From Ascidia mentula (lineage: Eukaryota > Chordata > Ascidiacea > Phlebobranchia > Ascidiidae), in the NCBI GenBank assembly GCA_947561715.1, contig OX387198.1, positions 15,314,001-15,378,000 of the forward strand: a stretch of DNA of 64,000 bases. Reading direction: 5' to 3'. Numbering within the stretch: the stretch's first letter is position 1; the number at the start of each line of letters is the position of its first letter. Below, piece after piece: positions 57,640 to 64,000 of the stretch. Made by a program: the position numbers and the translations under genes. Below the pieces are notes generated by a model that was not told the DNA's origin, searched no databases, and saw only the letters and a list, made by a program, of their open reading frames with translations.

Positions 57640-60600
57640 ATAATTTCACACATATGTACAATATACACATGCTGTGATTCTCTTAAATATGCGGATTTAA
57701 AGTCATATACGTAGGTTTAGTAAAAACTCTGGAGTGAATTGGCCTTACAGTTGCTTAAACTGTCGTTCGCGTTCGAGCTGTGATACCCAGCTTCTACTTG
57801 AATTCCAACCAGTCACGATTTAATTGAAATTGTCATCCCATTGGCCTGTGTTCGCCGGGCGCAACGGCCTTTTACACCTATTCAGGATGTTTTCACGATT
57901 CGTGAGTCCCTTGAAACGAAACAAAGGCCACGAAACTAGCATCAACTGCAAAATCTGCTGTTTTCAACTTTGGAATATATGAAGTAATGGTGACCGAATT
58001 CATATCGTAGTATTCAGAAATGTGATTGCAATCCGCAAATTAAGCTTCACACAAAATGATATCAAAAAGGTAGCAGCAAATGTTGTTCAAATATTCTGTA
58101 GCATTCGTTGCAGATAACGGAACATACATGGAAGAGGTAAAATCACTGCGTCAACATCTGGTTTCAAAAATGTGCAAGGTATAGAAACTTATAAGAATTA
58201 AGCAGGGTCAAAAAATTTAGGGGACAAATTTGGCGACCAATTAGTTTTGTTACATACAAAATGTTTTGTGACATTTAATGCTGTATGGTAGATAAACTAC
58301 ATTGTTTCAAATTAATCACGTGAAATTCGTGTCCTTAGTGTGATAGAACGCTTGGGAAACCATATTAATTTTCAAGCATTGTTAATTTCCAAGCAACAGT
58401 TGCGTTGTCAAGTGATTTTATTGGCTGGTTTGGAAGTGTTTGTTTTGGTCGCTTGGAGACGTTAGTTTGCTTTTGTGAAAAGTCCTCTATCGTCTTTGAA
58501 TAACTGTCTTTCCTTTGTTAACTGTCGGCTGGCCGTTAGCTCTCATTGCTCTTTTCTTCTCTATATGATGAGTGGTTTGCTGTGTTCTGTAGTTCTTTTT
58601 TGTGATTCGGTTCTGTTCAGTTCTGTCTGAGCGTTTGGGTGTCTTTAAATTCACTTAGTTTCCGGTTGGTATTCTTGCGTGTGTTAAAAGTGTATCCAAA
58701 ACAGGTCTTGATATCTTAAATATTTGTGTAGTGCTTGCATCAGGTTTTCAATTAAAGTCAGATTAGGAAACACAACAATTGGAACGGTATTGGTTTCGCA
58801 GGCTTTATGACGTTGCAGTGGACATTCAATACGTTCGAAATTTTTCTGGCGACGGTTCAAGCGATCTCTGTACTTACTGTAATGACTTTATTTTGATTAT
58901 AACGGCGTGTTGCTGGTGGTATTGCAACCGAAATATATGAAAACAGTGCAAAATAACGCCAAAAATTACTGAAAATTAGCGTTAAATACAAATTGATTAA
59001 AATTCATCAAAACGTTATTGTAGACTTTTGTTGACGCAAGGAACAGTTTTTCCATTCTAGTATATTGAAATAAATGCATTTTTGCGCGGCCAAGGCTTGT
59101 GATCGCGACGTAATGACGATTTCATTTACCGTATATGTGTAGACGCTCGGACTCTACGGTAGGCGCATAATCGTCTATATATAGACGCTCGGGGTGGAAA
59201 GAGTTAAAAGCTGTTTTGAAACTTAAACTGATGTCTGGCAACATTTATCACCCAGACTTCGGCATTTTTGTTGTGCTTGGCTTGTTTAACGGTGTGATTT
59301 AGCCCTTGTTGGATCCTTTGTTTTGAGGTGAGCCATAAAACTCGGCGTCTACCTCAAAGCCCATGCCTGCTTCAACGATTTGTTAGTTTAAAATTGAGTT
59401 TGTCACAGTGTGTTTCAACATAACTTGAAATTAGCAAAAATATATGACATACCATGGCAATAATTTAACACATATGTGCAATATACACATGCGATACTCT
59501 TAAATATGCGGATTTAAGGTCGTATGCATAGGTTTAGTGTAAACTCTGGAGTTATTTGACCTTACAGTTGCCCAAACTGTCGTTCGCGGTCGAGCTGTGA
59601 AACCCAGCTTCTACTTTAATTCCAACCTATCACGATTTAATTGAAATTGTCATCACATTGGCCTGTGTTCGCCGGGCGCAACGGCCTTTTATACCTATTC
59701 AGAATGTTTTCACGATTCGTGAGCCCCTTGAAACGAAACAAAGGCCACGAAACTAGCATCAACTGCAAAATCTGCTGTTTTCAACTTTGGAATATATGAA
59801 GTAATGGTGACCGAAATCATGTGGTAGTATTCAGAAATGTGATTGCAATCCGCAAATTAGGCTTCACAAAAAATGATATCAAAAAGGTAGCAGCAAAAGT
59901 TGTTCAAATATTCTATAGCATTCGTTGCAGATAACGGAACAAACATGGAAGAGGTAAAATCACTGCGTCAACATCTGGTTTCAAAAATGTGCATGGTATA
60001 GAAACTTATAAGGATTAAGCAAGGTCAATAAATTTAGGGGACAAATTTGGCGACCAATTAGTTTTGTTACATATAAAATGTTTTGTGACATTTAATCCTG
60101 TATGGCAAATAAACTACATTGTTTCAAATTAACCTCGTGAAATTCGTGTCCTTAGTGTGATATCGTTTTCCAAGCGTTTTAGCGTCATATTAATTTTCAA
60201 GCAACAGTTGGGTTGTCAAGTGATTTTATTGGCTGGTTTGAAAGTGTTTGTTTTGGTCGCTTGGAGACGTTAGTTTGCTTTTGTGAAAAGTCCTCTATCG
60301 TTTTGAATAACTGTCTTTCCTTTGTTAACTGTCGGCTGGCCGTTGGCTCTCTTTGTTCTTCTCTTCTTTATATGATGAGTGGTTTGCTGTGTTCCGTAGT
60401 TCTTTTTTGTGATTCGGTTCTGTTCAGTTCGGTCTGAGCGTTTGGGTGTCTTTAAATTCACTTAGTTTCCGGTTGGTATTCTTGCGTGTGTCAAAAAATG
60501 TATTCAAAACAGGGCTTGATGTATTAAATGTTGGTGCAGTGTTTGCATCAGGTTTTCAATTAAAGTCAGATTAGGAAACACAACAATTAGAACTGTATAT

Positions 60601-63555
60601 TCTTCGCAGGCTTTATAACGTTGCAGTGGACATTCAACACGTTCGTAATGTTGATGCCGACGGTTTAAGCGATCTCTGTACTTACCGTAACGACTTTAGT
60701 ATGACTATAACGGCGCGTTGCTGGTCGTATTGCAACCGAAATATATGAAAACAGTGCAAAATAACGCCAAAAATTACTGAAAATTAAGGTTATGTACAAA
60801 TTGATTAAACTTCATCAAAACATTATTGTAGACTTTTGTTGACGCAAGAAACAGTTTTTCCATCCCATTACGTTGAACTAAGTGCATTTTTGCGCCGCCA
60901 AGGCTTGTGATCGCGACGCAATGACGAATTCATTTACCGTTTACGTGAAGACGCGAGGACTCTACTGTAGGCGCATAATCGTCAGCTTTGAACGCTCGGG
61001 GTGGAAAGAGTTAAAAGCTGTTTCCAAACTTAAACCGATGTCTGGCAACATTTACCTCCCAGACTTCAGCATTTTTGTTGTGCTTGAATGGTTTAGCTGT
61101 GTGATTTAGCCTTTGTTGGATCGTTTGTGTTGAGGCGAGTCATAAAACTCGGCGTCTATTTTAGAGCCCACGCCTGCTTCAACGATTTGTTAGTTTGTCA
61201 CAGTGAGTTTTCAACATAACTTGAAATTAGCAAATATATATGACATACTATGGCAATAATTTCACACATGTACAATATACACATGTGGTACCATTGAATA
61301 TGCGGATTTGAGGTCGTATACATAGGTTCAGTGTTAACTGGAGTTATTTGACCTTACAGTTGCTCAAACTGTCGTTCGCGGTCGAGCTGTGAAACCCAGC
61401 TTCTACTTTAATTCCAACCAGTCCTGATTTAATAAAAATTGTCATCACATTGGCCTGTGTTCGCCGGGCGCAGCGGCCTTTTATACCTATTCAGGATGTT
61501 TTTGCGATTCGTGAGCCCCTTGAAACGAAACAAGGGCCACGAAACTAGCATCAACTGCAAAATCAGCTGTTTTCAACTTTGGAATATGTGAAGTAATGGT
61601 GACCGAATTCATATTGTAGTATTCAGAAATGTGATTGCAATCCGCAAATTAAGCTGCACACAAAATTATATCAAAAAGGTAGCAGCGAATGTTGTTCAAA
61701 TATTCTGTAGCACTCGTTGCAGATAACGGAACAAACATGGAAGAGGTAAAATCACTGTGTCAACATCTGTTTTTGAAATTGTGTAAGGCATACAAACTTA
61801 TAAGAATTGAACAAGGAAAAAAAATGTTGGGGAAAAATTTGGGGACTAATTAGTCTTGTTACATACAAAATGTTTGGTGGCATTTAATCCTGTATGGCAA
61901 ATAAACACCATTGTTTCGAATTAACCACGTGAAATTCGTGTCCTTAGTGTGATATCGTTTCCCAAGCCTTTTAGCGTCATATTAGTTTTCAAGCATTGTT
62001 AATTTCCAAGCAACAGTTTTGTTGTCAAGTGATTTTATTGGCTAGTTTGAAAGTGTTTGTTTTGGTTGCTTGGAGACGTTAGTTTTCTTTTGTGAAAAGT
62101 CCTCTATCGTATTTTAATAACTGTCTTTCCTTTGTTAACTGTCGGCTGGCCGTTAGCTCTCTTTGTTTTTTTTTCTTCTTTATATAATGAGTGGTTTGCT
62201 GTGTTCAGTAGTTCTTTGTTTGTGATTCGGTTCTGTTTAGTTCTGTCTGAGCGATTGGGCGTTTTTAAATTCACTTAGTTTGCCATTGGTATTCTTGCGT
62301 GTGTCAAAAAATGTATTCAAAACAGGTCTTGATGTATTAAATGTTGGTGCAGTGTTTGCATCAGGTTTTCAATTAAAGTCAGATTAGGAAACACAACAAT
62401 TAGAACTGTATATTCTTCGCAGGCTTTATAACGTTGCAGTGGACATTCAACACGTTCGTAATGTTTATGCCGACGGTTTAAGCGATCTCTGTACTTACCG
62501 TAACGACTTTAGTATGACTATAACGGCGCGTTGCTGGTCGTATTGCAACCGAAATATATGAAAACAGTGCAAAATAACGCCAAAAATTACTGAAAATTAA
62601 GGTTATGTACAAATTGATTAAACTTCATCAAAACATTATTGTAGACTTTTGTTGACGCAAGAAACAGTTTTTCCATCCCAGTACGTTGAACTAAGTGCAT
62701 TTTTGCGCCGCCAAGGCTTGTGATCGCGACGCAATGACGAATTCATTTACCGTTTACGTGAAGACGCGAGGACTCTACTGTAGGCGCATAATCGTCAGCT
62801 TTTAACGCTCGGGGTGGAAAGAGTTAAAAGCTGTTTCCAAACTTAAACTGATGTCTGGCAACATTTACCACCCAGACTTCAGCATTTTTGTTGTGGTTGA
62901 ATGGTTTAGCTGTGTGATTTAGCCTTTGTTGGATCGTTTGTGTTGAGGCGAGTCATAAAACTCGGCGTCTATTTTAGAGCCCACGCCTGCTTCAACGATT
63001 TGTTAGTTTGTCACAGTGAGTTTTCAACATAACTTGAAATTAGCAAATATATATGACATACTATGGCAATAATTTCACACATGTGCAATATACACATGTG
63101 ATACCATTGAGTATGCGGATTTGAGGTCGCATACATAGGTTCAGTGTTAACTGGAGTTATTTGACCTTACAGTTGCTCAAACTGTCGTTCGCGGTCGAGC
63201 TGTGAAACCCAGCTTCTACTTTAATTCCAACCAGTCCTGATTTAATTAAAATTGTCATCACATTGGCCTGTGTTCGCCGGGCGCAGCGGTCTTTTATACC
63301 TATTTAGGATGCTTTCACGATGTGTTAGACCCTTGTAGCTGAACAAAGGCCACGGTTGTTTTGTTTTTCTTCGAATTTCTCTCGTGGACAAAGGCGACCG
63401 TTGCTCAATTCAATGCGAGTCTTGGCCCAAGCAATGTGCTTATTATCACATCTTTTCCAAAAGCAACCGCATGCCATTGTGAACGTTTAAACTGTACATT
63501 GCAATTTTTGCTGTACCCTATAAAAATATATAATTTTGCGATGCCAAATGGTTTA
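57640..63555 (+). repeat. tandem array of about 1.8-kb units
   Basis: The landmark GGCCTGTGTTCGCCGGGCGC occurs at 57843, 59660, 61452 and 63266, giving spacings of 1817, 1792 and 1814 bp. There are three full units and a fourth partial one that passes into the sequence upstream of atlastin-like genes. Each unit contains a block related to the dispersed repeat (57940-58320 in unit 1), a block with GGCTGGCCGTTAGCTCTC, and a block shared with 9540-10400. Short open frames differ between units. No gene, origin or RNA is supported. Confidence 0.85.
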
Positions 63556-63570
63556 AAAATTCACTGAAGG

Positions 63571-63798
63571 GTGAAGACAGTGTATGACGCCAAACGAGTT
63601 GCTCAACGAACCGTGATACATGAAGTTGGCGCAGTTAAGTTTAAAACAGGCCTTGTGCTTTGTCATAACGGTTGGTACAAACCAGTTGTTTCTTCTTATG
63701 TTCATGTCTTATTAGCGGTAATTCAAACTTCACAAAAGATGAACGAGATCTGTTTCTACTTTTGTAATGCTCATGAAAATTTCCATGTTTTCAAATAA
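63571..63798 (+). other. conserved 75-codon open frame, copy 3
   Basis: Third near-identical copy of the frame beginning MKTVYDAKRVAQR. Its position predicts an atlastin-like start codon downstream, as for the other two copies. Confidence 0.25.
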
Positions 63799-64000
63799 AT
63801 GACAACATTTTTGTTTGTTTTCCTGAAGTACCAACACCAATATAAAGTTGTTTTTTAACATTTCCTAATAGTGTTGTTATGTGACTATATCAGACATTCA
63901 TGATTAGCTATATCATGCTAATGAATTGTTTGTCAGCTCATTTTTTTGTTACACGTTAGGTGTATTAGGGACCTTGACAAGCATTGGTAATTTGTTCTTT
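63799..64000 (+). repeat. 5' flank of a possible further atlastin-like gene
   Basis: Collinear with 11097-11297 and 47541-47745. In gene A the start codon lies 304 nt beyond the point equivalent to the window end. Whether a full gene or only a truncated first exon follows cannot be seen. Confidence 0.55.

Overview
This is an animal nuclear genome segment. It is AT-rich, its genes are split by short GT-AG introns, and it is crowded with retroelement debris. No species marker is visible. A tunicate (Ciona-like) or another invertebrate deuterostome would fit the base composition, the short introns, the Penelope-like elements and the sushi/Ig receptor, but that is inference. The window looks like a fast-turnover, immune-type gene cluster. 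It combines large dynamin/atlastin-family GTPases, kinase-TPR fusion proteins with a non-RD catalytic loop, and an Ig/sushi receptor with tyrosine signalling motifs. All are surrounded by broken paralogues and repeats.

Layout. 0.4-2.8 kb (-): a broken kinase-TPR gene. 2.8-5.5 kb: repeats. 5.49-11.65 kb: a segmental duplicon that runs into the 5' end of atlastin-like gene A (11.6-19.0 kb, +, 20 exons, all open). 21.1-22.2 kb (+): a second kinase type, broken. 23.8-26.5 kb: a 333-bp duplication, a 63-bp minisatellite holding a hAT-type MITE, and a duplicon fragment. 26.77-33.24 kb (+): atlastin-like gene B, paralogous exon by exon to A but with two frameshifts and one module replaced by a SINE. 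34.4-36.6 kb: a Ty3/Gypsy scrap, the 3' remains of a third atlastin-like gene, and a Penelope-like element with a GIY-YIG domain. 37.2-40.7 kb (+): a 12-exon sushi/Ig transmembrane receptor. 41.26-48.1 kb: second copy of the duplicon, ending in a truncated first exon of another atlastin-like gene. 48.6-51.6 kb (+): the intact kinase-TPR gene. 53.2-57.6 kb: R2-like and Ty3/Gypsy fragments and an inverted pair of hammerhead-ribozyme elements. 57.6-63.5 kb: a tandem array of about 1.8-kb units leading back into the sequence that precedes gene A, so another atlastin-like 5' end may lie just beyond the window.

Two results stand out. First, gene A encodes an atlastin-type GTPase whose three-helix-bundle middle domain appears six times in tandem. 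Each bundle is built from one 24-codon exon plus one exon of about 60 codons, all in phase 0, and every 24-codon exon has Tyr at position 18. Its N-terminus carries a membrane segment and a region resembling the TRADD-N fold. Second, a complete type I hammerhead ribozyme is written on the minus strand at 57167-57226. A near-perfect copy lies at 7770-7829, and two different Penelope-type hammerheads lie at 15.17 and 36.48 kb.

How the genes might work together is inference. GTPases anchored by an N-terminal segment and carrying a TRADD-N-like adaptor region, kinases of the non-RD class that includes RIPK/IRAK-type kinases, and an ITIM/ITAM-like receptor are all parts seen in innate immune signalling. 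Their co-amplification and breakage match the birth-and-death pattern of host-defence loci.
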